A DNA stretch of 64,000 nt, from NCBI GenBank assembly GCA_045634365.1, contig JAZRAC010000042.1:62001-126000 (forward strand), read 5' to 3'. The notes beneath the pieces are model-generated. The model saw only the letters and a list, made by a program, of their open reading frames with translations. It had not been told where the DNA came from and did no database searches. Below, piece after piece: positions 41,858 to 50,828 of this stretch (positions are counted from its first letter, which is position 1; every line of letters begins with the position of its first letter). The stretch is from HGM04593 sp045634365. GTDB lineage: Bacteria > Bacteroidota > Bacteroidia > Bacteroidales > Bacteroidaceae. The translations under genes and the position numbers were made by a program.

Positions 41858-42436
41858 ATGGAGAATATCAGTAACATTTATATAGTAGCCCCTATTGCTT
41901 TTGGACTTGTGATAGGCTGGATTGTTTTCTACTTTATTCGTCAGTATAAAGAATACAATATTACAAATTTGAAACAAACAGCATCTGTTTTTATCGGTGG
42001 AGCGGGCTTTTGCTCATTACCTTTCTTTGCAGATGCATCAATAGGTAGTATATCTATTATGTGCTACCTATTGGGATGTGGTTTGGGTTGTATATTGCAT
42101 TTATTTTATCAGTTTATTATTTCGTTATGTTTTCAAAGTAAATTCAATAGGACTTTTGATCGATATATTTTAATGTCTTCGTGTAGCATTCCTGTAGAAA
42201 ATCGCGAATACATTAAATACATTGGTATTTATGCAACAAGATTAGAAGAATGCTTTAGTTTATTGCATGAAGATAAAATTAAAGAAAACGAATTTATAGA
42301 CTTTATTGAAAAATGCCCAATCACTAAATCTGATTATGATTATATGTGTAAAGTAGATGGAGATTATTTCTTGTTGTCAGATGGGGTTATTGCATATATT
42401 AATGCAAAGGGGTTTAGAAAGTATTTCAAAGAGTAA
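41858..42436 (+). CDS. Orphan membrane protein
   Basis: 192 aa. Three hydrophobic segments are visible (about 8-28, 42-58 and 63-92), followed by a cytoplasmic-type C-terminal half with no recognised domain (ENREYIKYIGIYATRLEECF). It is AT-rich. It is not obviously co-transcribed with its neighbours (156-bp gap upstream). Function unknown; as island cargo it could be defence-related, but nothing in the sequence says so. Confidence 0.62.
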   Translation: MENISNIYIVAPIAFGLVIGWIVFYFIRQYKEYNITNLKQTASVFIGGAGFCSLPFFADASIGSISIMCYLLGCGLGCILHLFYQFIISLCFQSKFNRTFDRYILMSSCSIPVENREYIKYIGIYATRLEECFSLLHEDKIKENEFIDFIEKCPITKSDYDYMCKVDGDYFLLSDGVIAYINAKGFRKYFKE

Positions 42437-42480
42437 TTATATGTTATTCTTTCTCAATGCTACCCTAATAAATTCTTGGA

Positions 42481-42681
42481 ATGGGTATGATAGCAATGAA
42501 GACTATTGCCCTGCATAGTTTCGGTATTACACCTGACGATTTATTTATCGTTACTGCTCATGAGTTCGGCTTCAAACGTACAGGTGAGAACATCATCTAC
42601 TCACTTCGCAAAGTGTATCAGCAGATGCTAAAGAATGGAGAAGTTACTGAGGTAGATGGCATGGTGCAAATTGTGTCATAG
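42481..42681 (+). pseudogene. C-terminal fragment resembling a DUF3320 helicase tail
   Basis: 66 codons. GITPDDLFIVTAHEFGFKRT followed by GENIIYSLRKVYQQMLKNGE resembles the winged-helix-like DUF3320 end of large defence-type helicases, in which the motif is similar to ARxFGFxRTGxxI. No helicase body is present upstream; the preceding gene is unrelated. I read it as the leftover of a deleted gene, although a free-standing small protein is possible. Confidence 0.42.
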
Positions 42682-42722
42682 CTTAAACGACTAATTTATA
42701 TAGACCTAAGCATTGAACATAT

Positions 42723-42767
42723 TTTGAATGACAATAGCCTGCGGAATGCAGGCTATTGTCATTCAAA
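42723..42767. terminator. Bidirectional hairpin between 42681 and RloB
   Basis: A 20-bp perfect stem (TTTGAATGACAATAGCCTGC and its complement) with a 5-base loop. It separates the plus-strand fragment and the minus-strand RloB gene, 8 bp from the RloB stop. Confidence 0.7.
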
Positions 42768-42774
42768 TTTGTAT

Positions 42775-43437
42775 TCACCTTTTGTTTATTATACTCTCAA
42801 CCAACAAATATACCCGTGTCCCAAGTGTTTGTGGCCAGCGATCTGAAGTGTTTTTATCCAATGCTCTTGCTCTTTCTATAGCGGCATTTATGTTAGTCAT
42901 AAATATTTGAGTGTCGTATGATGACTCATGATATGAACCAATCTCTTGACGCAATCGTATCTTTAGATATGGATCTGCATTCTTTGACTTTCGGCGGTTT
43001 TTTCTCCATAGTTCTTGTTCTTCTTGTGTCAACAATTCGACATTAACTAAGTGTAATAACAACCATAATTCGAAGCAAGGATTGCTTAAAGCCATATGCA
43101 TAAAATTGTCCTGTACACATGCTGTTGCAACACGCGATAACATAGCTTCGGTCCAACGATCCTTATCTATCACTAACCAAAGTTCATCATCAGCCCCCAG
43201 ATCATATTGACCTTTGTAGTCGTTTAGTTGCTTTAATACATGCTCTGGACTTGAGTTATTCTGTTCATCCTCATTCCTTTCTAATATATGCACATGTACA
43301 CGCGGATTGGAAAATTCATTTGCCAATGCATGTAAATATATTCTTTCCGTATCCTTACCTTCGGAGGCTACAACTATGATACGAGCATCGCGAAAAGCCT
43401 CGTGACGTTCGCGTATTAGACTACTTCTGTTTCGCAT
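42775..43437 (-). CDS. RloB/AbiLii-like TOPRIM-type nuclease subunit
   Basis: 220 aa. Features of the RloB family: an early acidic motif ASEGKDTERIYLHALA, a DxD-type motif WLVIDKDRWTEAM, and SNPCFELWLLLHL. These resemble a TOPRIM/OLD nuclease core. With the overlapping AAA protein it forms the two-gene AbiL-type or RloAB module associated with abortive infection or restriction loci. The start overlaps the end of the ATPase gene by 17 bp, so translation is coupled. Activity against phage is inferred from family context only. Confidence 0.82.
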   Translation of the reverse strand: MRNRSSLIRERHEAFRDARIIVVASEGKDTERIYLHALANEFSNPRVHVHILERNEDEQNNSSPEHVLKQLNDYKGQYDLGADDELWLVIDKDRWTEAMLSRVATACVQDNFMHMALSNPCFELWLLLHLVNVELLTQEEQELWRKNRRKSKNADPYLKIRLRQEIGSYHESSYDTQIFMTNINAAIERARALDKNTSDRWPQTLGTRVYLLVESIINKR

Positions 43438-44764
43438 CTCCCCAATGAATATTATTCAATTCTCCAAAAAACGGAATTGCTCCATAGCGTCCGTTTAGAT
43501 ATCCCTTTTGTATATTCTCTCTTGGCTTGTATTCGCAAAGTGAAGACAAATGACTCTCTCCTTGTTTGTCTTTTTCAACAAACCATATTTCATCTAAGCG
43601 TATAGGTGCCGTAGAAAGTAAATTCGATTCGTGAGTTGTGCAAATCAATTGCATCTGCGAGTTGTCTCTCAGCAGATTGTTATACATTTCCAGCAACTTT
43701 AACGTTAACATTGGATGCAGACTCCGGTCTATCTCGTCAATGACATATACAGCATCGTTCGTGCGCATATCAATTAACATCGGAATGAAATCAAATAAAC
43801 GTGATGTTCCATCCGACTCTTCAAATAGGTCGAATATAAAATCTGAATCATCACCAGCCTTCTTGTGAATGGTTTTTAATTCATACCACTTCAAATTTTT
43901 CGACTCATCTTTTTCGGCAAATATAAAACGGCTATTATTATGGATTACTGCACCTGTATCAGAATTCTTCCCTTCAAGATTCTCTTCAATTTTTTGTCTG
44001 ATTCTATCTGGGATATTCAGTTCTTCTGGTTTTGACTCTACACGGCAAATGTCAGAGATTCCTGTGCCAAAATATTCAAGCAATTCGCGCATTACTGTTT
44101 TGAACTGAGTATCGCTAACTACGCGGAAAGGGAAGTCTGTTCTGTGCGTTTCTGGAAATATTATATTTAAATTCTCAAACCATTTTCGTGTTAACTTAAT
44201 AGCATCAATGCCTTTACCATTACGTTCAATGTACTCATTTAAGAATGTTCCCTTTGTTGGAGTGCCTTCAATCAAATAACTCAGGAATTGACTGCCTTCC
44301 TCTTTAAGAAACTGCGGTGCAATGACATTCTCCCAATCGTCACCAGTGCGTTTGCGCTCAAAAATCATTATGTCATTACGGCTACCTGTCTTGTATAACC
44401 ACTCTTCTAATAAACCACCCTTCGAGAAAGCTATACCATAAGCGAAAAAATGACCATCAATCTTGAATTCTAATTCTATACTTGAACGTTCCTTAGGTTT
44501 TTCCGTCATCTTAAAATAGTTATACCTTCTGCTACTCCAACCATTTAATGCAAATGACTTTATTATCCCTAAGCATTTTATTATATTTGATTTTCCAGAA
44601 GCATTGGCTCCATAAATCAAACCCATGCGGAGGATAGAAATGTCATCACGTTTCTCCGCACGTGATACATGCTGTGGTAATTGATCACTCTTGCTAGCCG
44701 TAAATAAGATACGGGTTTCCTCCTTAAATGAGTATATATTCTCAAATTTAGCAGATAACAACAT
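43421..44764 (-). CDS. AAA15/RloA-like ABC-type ATPase
   Basis: 447 aa. The Walker A motif is LIYGANASGKSNIIKCLGII (about residue 50). A long insertion follows, then near the C-terminus the signature/Walker B part DGTSRLFDFIPMLIDM and YVIDEIDRSLHPMLTLKLLE, and a histidine switch ICTTHESNLLS. This is the OLD/ABC-type ATPase that pairs with RloB. It is the first gene of the defence operon, transcribed away from the integrase; a -7 box TATATTTG is at 44797-44804. Confidence 0.87.
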   Translation of the reverse strand: MLLSAKFENIYSFKEETRILFTASKSDQLPQHVSRAEKRDDISILRMGLIYGANASGKSNIIKCLGIIKSFALNGWSSRRYNYFKMTEKPKERSSIELEFKIDGHFFAYGIAFSKGGLLEEWLYKTGSRNDIMIFERKRTGDDWENVIAPQFLKEEGSQFLSYLIEGTPTKGTFLNEYIERNGKGIDAIKLTRKWFENLNIIFPETHRTDFPFRVVSDTQFKTVMRELLEYFGTGISDICRVESKPEELNIPDRIRQKIEENLEGKNSDTGAVIHNNSRFIFAEKDESKNLKWYELKTIHKKAGDDSDFIFDLFEESDGTSRLFDFIPMLIDMRTNDAVYVIDEIDRSLHPMLTLKLLEMYNNLLRDNSQMQLICTTHESNLLSTAPIRLDEIWFVEKDKQGESHLSSLCEYKPRENIQKGYLNGRYGAIPFFGELNNIHWGDAKQK

Positions 44765-44990
44765 AACTCAAATATTACTTTATATAAATTTCGATGCAAA
44801 TATAACAAATATTATACAGGTTTTACTACAATTCTCTTTGATATTTGTAAAAAAGTGACATTGATTATTATATTTTAGACATTTCTCGTCTGATTTATGC
44901 TTGATGCCAGTATAAATTGGACGGATATGTAATAAAAACACTCACTCTACCACTTTCGCTAATTGTTATAATTGCTCGTTCCATACCTAC

Positions 44991-46199
44991 CTATATTGCA
45001 AATCTGGCACAAACTCTGCTCTCAAACATTGATATATCGTGTTCAAGTTTGGTATTGGTTACTTTAGCGTAAATCTGCGTTGTGGTAATGTTCGTATGTC
45101 CGAGAATCTTGCTTACACTCTCTATCGGCATTCCATAGTTCATGGCTAGCACTGCGAATGTGTGCCTACTCAGATGGAACTAAGTTCGCTTCTCAATACC
45201 GCACATTTTGGCTACCTCCTTGATGCGTTTGTTTATAGTGTCGTGGCTACCGATGTTGAAAAGGGTATTACTTATTCTGTATGGCTCATATCGCCTGATA
45301 ATCTGCATAGGAATATCCATCAACTTGATTTGGAACGGTACACCTGTCTTTTGTCGCTTTGATACAATCCAAGGAGAGCCACCCAATATTGTAATATTTT
45401 CCGTTGTAAGATTCTTAATGTCAATGAATGATATTCCCGTCCAACAGCCGAACACGAATAAATCTCTTGCCAATTCCAAATCGGGATTGTTCAATTCAAT
45501 CGTTGTAAAGGCTTGCAACTCATCTTCGGTTAGAAAACCTCGTTCTTTGTGGTCGGGGTCAACCTTATATTGAGCAAATGGGTTGCGTGCAATCTTACCG
45601 TTATAGTGAGCTGTGGTTACAATGTGCTTTAATGGAATGGAGTATATCCACACTGATGATTGAGCCAATCCGACCTCATTTCTCAGATACAAGCAATAAT
45701 CACGAATGAAATCCTCTGTAAGTTCATTCATCGCAATATCTGTACGCTTGTAGTGTACCTTAATAAACTCTGCAAGATATTTCCTTACGGTGAGGTACTT
45801 TTGATATGTACTCAGAGAACGATCTTTGCCAACTCGTTTGGCAAAGGCTTCGTTCTCCTTGTCGAATGCTCGGAGGAGGGCTTCATACTCCGTTCCGATA
45901 CCCTGATAGGCATTGCGTACCATTTCGGCAGTTACAAACGCTTCTCTATCCGAAATGCGTTGGTAGTGTTTGATGATTTGAGCCTTGATATTATCCAAAG
46001 CCAAATTGATGTCTCTCGATTCCTTGCTCTTGCCTTTTGCTCGATTGCCTTTCACATCCCATAGGTCTTTGTGGATGCTCTGTTTGCAACTGAATTGAGC
46101 CACAGAACCATTGATTGTCACTCGTTCCATAATAGGAACAATACCGTTTTTCTCTTTGCTTGCGTTCACGTAGAACAGCACTTTAAATGTACTTCGCAT
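44991..46199 (-). pseudogene. Tyrosine integrase interrupted by an in-frame amber codon
   Basis: The frame covers 402 codons from ATG 46199 to TAG at 44991-44993, broken once by TAG at 45180-45182 without any frame change. Before it: the arm-binding and SAM-like domains (MRSTFKVLFYVNASKEKNGI; RSLSTYQKYLTVRKYLAEFI), FGCWTGISFIDIKNL and the lysine in SKRQKTGVPF. After it: FHLSRHTFAVLAMNYG, ILGHTNITTTQIYAK with the catalytic histidines, arginine and tyrosine. The product of the intact upstream part (339 aa) therefore lacks the active site. Suppression or a very recent mutation would explain the otherwise undecayed frame. It was the integrase of the island. Confidence 0.88.
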
Positions 46200-46538
46200 A
46201 ATCTAATCTTTTTTTGGTTACAAAATTAGTTATCAGCGAGTTATACATTGATATGCAAACTGACGCAGAACGATGAAACGTGACGACACAAAGAAAAACT
46301 TTACTGAAATATTGGGTAATGACTTGGCAACCGTTCTATTTCATTACCTTGCGCTTCTTTGCTAAATTGCCATTGTTACTATTTTCGAGGTTTTCTGTTT
46401 AATGCGTTATGGCTCAGTTCAAAACGCAGAAATTCACCTTTTTTGCTCCGAGAACCGTGATTTTTTATAAAAAAAGTTATTCGATTAAACTTTTATAATT
46501 TTTAAGTATCAAAAGAATGACAGGCTTGTAAAAAACAA

Positions 46539-46626
46539 TATCTTTGCAATGAAACTGCGAAAATAGGCTGCACTCGCTGTGAAACCTACAAGTAAACTTG
46601 TGTTTCGCTCGTTTGCACTATCTTTG
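46539..46626 (+). repeat. Promoter-associated stem-loop repeat, copy 2
   Basis: TATCTTTGCA (46539), TGCGAAAATAG, CTGCACTCGCTGTGAAA, central stem GAAAC-CT-ACAAG, loop TAAA, CTTGT-GTTTC, CGCTCGTTTG, then TATCTTTG (46619-46626), 49 bp before ATG 46675. The last box is the probable promoter -7 box of the downstream gene. The 46200-46538 stretch before it has no gene and may hold the island's right boundary, which I could not locate. Confidence 0.75.
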
Positions 46627-46674
46627 CGATAAAATATTTTGAATATAAACAATATAAACTTAAAACTAACAATT

Positions 46675-47220
46675 ATGAAAAAAGTTCTTTTAATTGCAAC
46701 TGCACTTGTGTGTATGTGCTGCACAATGTACGCTCAGGAGAAGAAACAGAAATTGACTCCCGAGCAACGAATGAATATGTGGGTAATAAAAATGCAGAAT
46801 AAGTTGATGCTCGACGATGCGACAGCCGCAAAATTTGCTCCCATATATAAAGAGTATCTGCAAGCGATGATGGAGTGCTGCAAGCCTTGTGCGAAAAAGT
46901 GTGAGAATCCTACCGATGAGCAGATAAAGGAGGGTATAAGCAAACGCTTGGAGGCGCGCCAGAAGGCTCTCGATGTTGAGAAAAAGTATTTCAAGAAACT
47001 CTCTTCTGTGCTTAACGGCCGTCAGTTGCAGCAGGTTTTTTGCAAAAAAGACAAATCTTCTTGGAAGAATGGCCGCAAAGGCAATTGGGGGAAACGTGGT
47101 GCAAAAGGTAATTGCCCCAAAATGCAGGGCGAATGTCCCAAGGTAAAAGGCGAGTGCCCCAAGATGCAGGGCGAATGTCCCAAGGCAAAAGGCGAGTGCC
47201 CCAAGGCTGCCAAAAAGTAA
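46675..47220 (+). CDS. Cysteine-rich Spy/CpxP-like periplasmic protein
   Basis: 181 aa from ATG 46675. A signal peptide (about 1-21, CMCCTMYAQ) precedes a helical domain with LTPEQRMNMWVIKMQNKLML, the LTPEQR-type motif of Spy/CpxP-like chaperones. The protein then becomes unusual: CCKPCAKKC near residue 75, and a C-terminal tail of seven-residue units CPKMQGE/CPKVKGE repeated four times plus a partial fifth. The regular cysteines and lysines suggest metal binding or surface cross-linking; this is inference. Upstream lies repeat copy 2 and downstream a strong terminator, so it is monocistronic. Confidence 0.78.
   Translation: MKKVLLIATALVCMCCTMYAQEKKQKLTPEQRMNMWVIKMQNKLMLDDATAAKFAPIYKEYLQAMMECCKPCAKKCENPTDEQIKEGISKRLEARQKALDVEKKYFKKLSSVLNGRQLQQVFCKKDKSSWKNGRKGNWGKRGAKGNCPKMQGECPKVKGECPKMQGECPKAKGECPKAAKK
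47113..47196 (+). repeat. Tandem 21-bp repeats coding the CPK tail
   Basis: Four 21-bp units, each starting TGCCCCAA or TGTCCCAA, arranged as two 42-bp pairs (MQGE-type then VKGE/AKGE-type), with a partial fifth unit following. The alternation indicates duplication of a 42-bp dimer. The unit number could vary between strains. Confidence 0.8.
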
Positions 47221-47235
47221 AATAATATCTAAAAT

Positions 47236-47274
47236 AAAAAATCAGGCTGCTATTTTTTTAGCAGCCTGATTTTT
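47236..47274. terminator. Bidirectional terminator, Spy-like / TonB receptor
   Basis: AAAAATCAGGCTGCTA, a T-rich loop, TAGCAGCCTGATTTTT. It lies 16 bp after the + gene and 35 bp beyond the stop of the - receptor gene. Confidence 0.85.
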
Positions 47275-47308
47275 ATATATAACTATCATCGATACGATAA
47301 ACTGTTTC

Positions 47309-49705
47309 TTATAATTCAATGAGAATTTTACCGTTTATCTGTCGGCCGGTAAGATAATTGGGTACAGCATATTGTTGCCCCTCAATATCGCTTATCCAAT
47401 AGTAGGAGTTTACATTGTTTATATCCAACAGGTTGAATGCGTCTACTCCCAGCCAGATATTCTTTATGTATCGGCGCAGGCCGGTGCTGTAACGTCCCTC
47501 TTCGTTATTGAGCAGGCGGTACGACATTCCAATATCCACACGCTTGTAGGCCGGAGCGGTGAATACTTGTCCTTCGCGTCCCTTGTGCGGCGGGCCGAAT
47601 GGGAGTCCGTCGGCATACACGGCGCGCAGTGTCATTTTCCACTTGTCGGTGCCGGGGAAATAGTCGGTAAAGTGAAGTGAGAAGTTAAATCTCTGATTGG
47701 TGGGGCGGGGTATTTTCTTTCCGCCGTTAATGCTCTCTTTTGTATCCATCACCGAAAAGGTTATCCAAGAGTCGCTGCCTTTTACAAATTCGCCAAACAG
47801 CTTAAAGTCGATACCCATTGCGTGGCCTTTGGCGCAGTTCTCGCCATAATATACAATGCGCACATTATCGACATTATAGGGGATAATGTCGTCGAGCTTC
47901 TTGTAGTAGGCCTCGGCGGTGAATTTAAACGGGCGGTCGAGCATCTTGAAGTAGTAGTCGCAACCAAGCACAAGCTGTATGGAGCGTTGCGATTTAATAT
48001 CTTTGTTCAGGCGCACTTCCGTTATTCCGTTTATATTTACAGTGTCGCGCATTTCCTTGTAGAAGGGTGCTTGGTAATAAATACCTGTGGCTATGCGCAG
48101 GGTGAGGTCTTTGTTAAATTCGGGAATGAGGCCCAACGATACGCGGGGCGACACGAGAAACTCTTTGTTCCAATCCCAATAGGAGAGACGCACTCCTCCG
48201 TTGAGCGAGAATACTCCCAATGTGCTTTTGAATTTATAGGTATCCTGTACGAAGGCCGAGTAGCGGTTGCTGCTCTCGCTGTTGCGTGAGCTTAGGCTGT
48301 ATATAGGTTGCAGATTTTTGCCTCCATAGGGGATGTTGTAACCGGCCGAGTCGCGCACCTGCCATTCGCGTTGGTTGTCGCTGAATTTCTCTCTTTTAAG
48401 TTCGGCGCCCCAACGCAGGTCGTGCGAGCGCAGGAAGTGCGAGCCTTTGAGAGCAAGAGTCTGCACATCTGCTTCAAGATAGTTGCGCCCATGCTCTTGG
48501 TAGCGTCCTATTCCGTAATTCTCGGTGGTGTAAATGTCGCCTATCCAATATTCGCTGCTTATGTCGTAGGTCTCCTCCTCTTTGGTCTTGAAGGCCGATG
48601 CTTGCAGCGTGAAGGTGTTATACTCGTTGGGGGTGAAATTAAGGGCAGCCGCGCCAAACATTGTGGTAAATAGGTCGCTCTCCCATCCATCGAAATATAC
48701 TTTAAACTCTTTTACATCCTGCAAAGTACCGAAGCTGGTGTTGCGGTCCTCGGGGGTGAATTTATAGTCGTTGCGCGAGATATTGCCAATGAAACTCAAA
48801 CTCCATTTGTTGGTTATACGCCAATCGAAATATGTCTGATAGTCGATAAATTTTGGTTCGTACTCTCCTTTTGTGTCGAGCGTGCCGAGCAGATATTTAT
48901 TGCTTTTGTAGCGCACGGAATTGGCCCAGCTCAATTTGTTGTTGCCAACGCCAATGTAGGCGCTGCTGCCAAGAAGTCCAGCCGAGATTATGCTCTCGAA
49001 TTCCCGGGGCTTGTGGTAGGTGATGTCGAGCACCGAGGACATTTTGTCGCCGTACTTTGCCTCGAATCCACCGGTGGAGAAGGCAATTGTTTCCACCATA
49101 TCCGGGTTGAGGAAGCTCAATCCCTCCTGTTGTCCGGCACGGATGAGCAGTGGGCGGTAAATCTCTATTCCGTTGACATAAACGCTGTTCTCGTCGAAAT
49201 TACCGCCACGGACATTATATTGCGAGGATAGCTCATTGTGGGAACTTACTCCTGCTTGGGTGGATATTATATCTTCGACTGCGTTGCCGCTGGCGCTTGC
49301 GTGCAAGCGCATATTTTTAGGCACGTTTATTTTTTGTGTGCCGCTCATCTGCTTCTCCTCATCGGTAATTTCAACTCCTTCGAGTGAGTAGCCGGTGGTG
49401 GGGAGGGTGATATTGAGTGTGATTGTGTCGGTGGGGTTGTAGAAGGTGCGTTTGCGTGTCTGGTGCCCTACCATCGAGAATACAACGATCATAGTGTCGC
49501 GGCTCTCGCAAGTGAGGCTGTATTTGCCTTTAAGGTCGGTCATTGTGCCGATGGCTGTGCCTTGCAGGCTCACTGTGGCAATCTCCACGGGCGAGCCTTT
49601 TTCGTTGGTTACTTTTCCTTTGAATGTTACTTGCTGGGCTGTTGCTGTTATTACCGGCAGGGATAGCAGTAACAGTGTAATTTGTCTTATTATTTGTTGC
49701 ATCAT
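47309..49705 (-). CDS. TonB-dependent receptor with carboxypeptidase-like N domain
   Basis: 798 aa. A signal peptide (to about residue 23, ITATAQ) is followed by a CarboxypepD_reg-like beta-sandwich (GKVTNEKGSPVEIATVSLQG), then a plug domain (ISTQAGVSSHNELSSQYNVR, GGFEAKYGDKMSSVLDITY) and a 22-stranded-type barrel ending GRQINGKILIEL. It imports a ligand across the outer membrane using TonB energy. There is no SusD partner next to it, so it is not a classical polysaccharide-utilisation pair. Siderophore, cofactor or peptide uptake are possible. Confidence 0.88.
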   Translation of the reverse strand: MMQQIIRQITLLLLSLPVITATAQQVTFKGKVTNEKGSPVEIATVSLQGTAIGTMTDLKGKYSLTCESRDTMIVVFSMVGHQTRKRTFYNPTDTITLNITLPTTGYSLEGVEITDEEKQMSGTQKINVPKNMRLHASASGNAVEDIISTQAGVSSHNELSSQYNVRGGNFDENSVYVNGIEIYRPLLIRAGQQEGLSFLNPDMVETIAFSTGGFEAKYGDKMSSVLDITYHKPREFESIISAGLLGSSAYIGVGNNKLSWANSVRYKSNKYLLGTLDTKGEYEPKFIDYQTYFDWRITNKWSLSFIGNISRNDYKFTPEDRNTSFGTLQDVKEFKVYFDGWESDLFTTMFGAAALNFTPNEYNTFTLQASAFKTKEEETYDISSEYWIGDIYTTENYGIGRYQEHGRNYLEADVQTLALKGSHFLRSHDLRWGAELKREKFSDNQREWQVRDSAGYNIPYGGKNLQPIYSLSSRNSESSNRYSAFVQDTYKFKSTLGVFSLNGGVRLSYWDWNKEFLVSPRVSLGLIPEFNKDLTLRIATGIYYQAPFYKEMRDTVNINGITEVRLNKDIKSQRSIQLVLGCDYYFKMLDRPFKFTAEAYYKKLDDIIPYNVDNVRIVYYGENCAKGHAMGIDFKLFGEFVKGSDSWITFSVMDTKESINGGKKIPRPTNQRFNFSLHFTDYFPGTDKWKMTLRAVYADGLPFGPPHKGREGQVFTAPAYKRVDIGMSYRLLNNEEGRYSTGLRRYIKNIWLGVDAFNLLDINNVNSYYWISDIEGQQYAVPNYLTGRQINGKILIEL

Positions 49706-49750
49706 TTGTGTGTCGGGTACTATTCTTCTCTATTTAACGTGAAATTTTGT

Positions 49751-50728
49751 TTAAACGTATATGGCGCGTAAAATTTTGTTTAAAATATTCCATTTGAAAC
49801 GGTACCACCGCAGGGTGCTCACCTGCTTGCCGCCGAAATTCAGCAGGAAGTTTTTGTAACTTGAACGTATTCCTATGAGGGTGCGCGATTCGAGAAATTC
49901 TATGTGGGCGTAGTTTCGCTTGTGAGCATCCTCTATGGCTGCCCACACTGCCATTATGCCGGGGAAGCTGGCGGGGTAGCTTTTGCGCAGGCCGCAGCTG
50001 AATGCAAGGTAGGCGCGCTCTTTGTCGTATGTGCAGATGGAGCAACCTATCATCTTCCCTTTTTGCTCCACGATGAAGAGGCGTGTTTCGTTGCGCAATC
50101 GGCCGTCGGGGAGGGTGAGCAGTTGTTTAAGTATGTGTGTGGGTGGGAAGGGGCGGCGCACCTTGCTCCTATAATAGTTGCGCAACAGGTGCAGGGCACG
50201 GTCAATCTCCTCGACCGAGGCGGCCGGACGGTAGCTTGTTCCTCTTTCCAGTGCTTTGCGTATGTGTGCGCGGTATTTGCGTGTGAGGCGTTCATCGGGG
50301 GCTTTGCTGTGCAGTGAAATGTAGATGCGGTGGTCGCGCACGGGGATAAACTGCCGCTCACTTAATGCGGCGTATGCGAAGCGGGGGTCCTCGATGGTTT
50401 TAATCTCAATGTAGCAGTGCAAAGGGTGGGCAATCTCAAACAATTTGTCGATGAATTTTGTATAGATTTCCTCGCGGTTATTGCACTCTTCGCGATAGAC
50501 TCCTTCGCCGTAGATTGTGTATCGGTTGCCTATTATCAGCGGCAGGGCTCTCCTTTTTATAATAATAAGATGCCCAAGCTCTCGTTTCTCTTTGTCGTAT
50601 GCTATGAGCATATAGGGCTGCGAGCGCTTGCTCGTTTCGAGCGTGCGGAACATAAGCTCCGAGTGCTGTATGTTCCCCGGTAGCAACGGCGGTAGCTCTT
50701 CTCCTTTTGTGTATATGGCTATATGCAT
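49751..50728 (-). CDS. GNAT/FemAB-like acyltransferase
   Basis: 325 aa from ATG 50728. The second half (about 150-315) has the layout of a GNAT fold of the BioF2/FemAB-like type: RKYRAHIRKALERG, FIVEQKGKMIGCSICTYDKE, AYLAFSCGLRKSYPASFPGI, then AHIEFLESRTLIGIRSSYKN. No substrate can be assigned; related proteins modify cell-wall or lipid precursors. A TTG start 12 bp upstream (50740) is possible. It diverges from tsaD. Confidence 0.7.
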   Translation of the reverse strand: MHIAIYTKGEELPPLLPGNIQHSELMFRTLETSKRSQPYMLIAYDKEKRELGHLIIIKRRALPLIIGNRYTIYGEGVYREECNNREEIYTKFIDKLFEIAHPLHCYIEIKTIEDPRFAYAALSERQFIPVRDHRIYISLHSKAPDERLTRKYRAHIRKALERGTSYRPAASVEEIDRALHLLRNYYRSKVRRPFPPTHILKQLLTLPDGRLRNETRLFIVEQKGKMIGCSICTYDKERAYLAFSCGLRKSYPASFPGIMAVWAAIEDAHKRNYAHIEFLESRTLIGIRSSYKNFLLNFGGKQVSTLRWYRFKWNILNKILRAIYV

Positions 50729-50780
50729 ACTATGTGCCAAGTTTCCCGTGTAAAGTTAGTGAAAAATGAAGATAATATTG

Positions 50781-50788
50781 TATCTTCG
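50781..50788 (+). promoter_or_regulatory. -7 box upstream of tsaD
   Basis: TATCTTCG, one base from the consensus, 41-48 bp before ATG 50829. It lies inside the extended frame from 50766, arguing against that earlier start. No -33 TTTG is at the right distance. Confidence 0.5.
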
Positions 50789-50828
50789 CGTAGGTTTTTT
50801 GCCCATCGGGCCTGTAAATGGAATTTAT

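Noticed and set aside
47113..47196. CRISPR-like short tandem repeats
   Set aside because: Units are 21 bp, directly adjacent without spacers, and in frame within a coding region.
47022..47213. Minus-strand frame of tandem SPF/SPC-type repeats
   Set aside because: It is the complement of the CPK-tail repeats of the Spy-like gene.
50766..50828. Longer tsaD start (MKIILYLRVG...)
   Set aside because: The extension spans the promoter -7 box and lacks family homology; MENVYILAIESSCDD is the normal N-terminus.
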